Shown here piece by piece: positions 12,373-12,694 of a stretch of DNA of 12,694 bases. Each line of letters begins with the position of its first letter. Position 1 is the first letter of the stretch. The notes beneath the pieces were generated by a model. The model was not told where the DNA came from. It made no database searches and saw only the letters and a program-made list of their open reading frames with translations. The DNA lies in assembly GCA_036397975.1 (NCBI GenBank), contig DASWHW010000001.1:1-12694 (forward strand), written 5' to 3'. The translations under genes and the position numbers were made by a program. The stretch is from SZUA-287 sp036397975. Its GTDB lineage: Bacteria > Bacteroidota > Ignavibacteria > UBA10030 > UBA6906.

Positions 12373-12694
12373 ATGCAAACTCGAAAGTGGACAGCGGAGG
12401 AAATCGCACTCCTTCGGAGGTACTATCGAAAGAAGGGCGCGAAGTATGTGGCGGAGTGCTTGGGCCGAAATCCCGATACCGTAATGGCGAAGGCGGCAAA
12501 ACTTGGCGTCCGGTATCAGGGCATTCGTCCGTGGAGGATGTGGGAGGATCGATACCTTCAGAGGAAGTACAAGATCCGGAAGACTTCTTCCATAGCACGC
12601 ACGTTGAAGCGCAGCGTGCCCTCGGTCGCGGCGCGGGCAAAGAAGTTCAACCTGCTTGGCACCCGATCGCCAAACTGGTCGGAAAAGGAGAAAG
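12373..12694 (+). CDS. Protein with tandem Myb/SANT-like DNA-binding repeats (partial)
   Basis: The frame is open from ATG 12373 to the window edge, giving 107 residues with no stop; an in-frame TAG at 12367-12369 rules out an earlier start. Two repeats of 41 residues align without gaps, beginning at Trp6 (WTAEEIALLRRYYRKKG) and Trp54 (WRMWEDRYLQRKYKIRK). Each has the helix-turn-helix pattern of Myb/SANT domains, ending in xxVAARAKKFNL-like helices. A third repeat seems to begin at Trp102 (NWSEKEK), so the period is 48 residues. The protein is highly basic, as expected for DNA binding. No convincing Shine-Dalgarno or promoter is seen; repeat B lies just upstream. It could be a transcription factor or a phage or mobile-element protein; the missing part prevents a firmer name. 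Confidence 0.7.
   Translation, partial: MQTRKWTAEEIALLRRYYRKKGAKYVAECLGRNPDTVMAKAAKLGVRYQGIRPWRMWEDRYLQRKYKIRKTSSIARTLKRSVPSVAARAKKFNLLGTRSPNWSEKEK

Noticed and set aside
12236..12640. Minus-strand 134-codon frame opposite the Myb-like gene
   Set aside because: It is antisense to a frame with clear protein repeats and has a Pro/Ser/Arg-rich composition typical of a shadow frame.

Overview
The window comes from a Gram-negative bacterium. It carries a predicted outer-membrane lipoprotein and a periplasmic peptidoglycan synthase, and base composition looks close to 50% GC. The style of the PBP1C C-terminus, promoter-like boxes resembling TAnnTTTG and small palindromic repeats inside genes would suit the Bacteroidota/Chlorobiota/Ignavibacteria side of the tree. 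That placement is inference, because no rRNA or other marker gene is present.

Left part (1-9488), an envelope-defence operon. The 3' end of an unidentified membrane-protein gene (1-150) is closed by a good intrinsic terminator (159-184). A promoter-like pair (243-274) then precedes three tightly packed plus-strand genes: pbpC (326-2635, penicillin-binding protein 1C), a creD-family inner-membrane protein (2659-4026), and a thioester-containing bacterial alpha-2-macroglobulin lipoprotein (4059-9488). PBP1C next to alpha-2-macroglobulin is a known pairing. The macroglobulin is thought to trap proteases that breach the outer membrane while PBP1C repairs the wall. The CreD protein between them is the less usual part.

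Middle (9489-10809), a lone CRISPR endoribonuclease and its debris. A full-length Cas6 gene (9641-10537) has its own promoter-like and Shine-Dalgarno sequences, but the window holds no CRISPR array and no other cas gene. A palindrome sits in frame inside the Cas6 coding sequence. Downstream, 26 codons of a second, clearly diverged Cas6 C-terminus survive (10692-10781), preceded by a structured intergenic repeat (repeat A, 10555-10681).

Right part (10810-12694). A minus-strand AAA ATPase of the AAA_14/DUF4143 type (10810-11991) converges on the Cas6 remnant. Its promoter region carries three copies of a 13-bp motif and predicts an almost leaderless mRNA. The 381-bp gap from 11992 to 12372 holds that promoter, the motif cluster, a hairpin-like element ending in a T-run (12074-12132), and a second copy of the structured repeat (repeat B, 12224-12347). 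I see nothing recognisable at 12133-12214. A gene for a protein with tandem Myb/SANT-like DNA-binding repeats starts at 12373 and runs off the end. Repeats A and B are in the same orientation and bracket the Cas6 tail plus the ATPase gene, which suggests an accessory, recombination-prone segment next to the conserved envelope operon. No tRNA, rRNA, CRISPR array or transposase was found.
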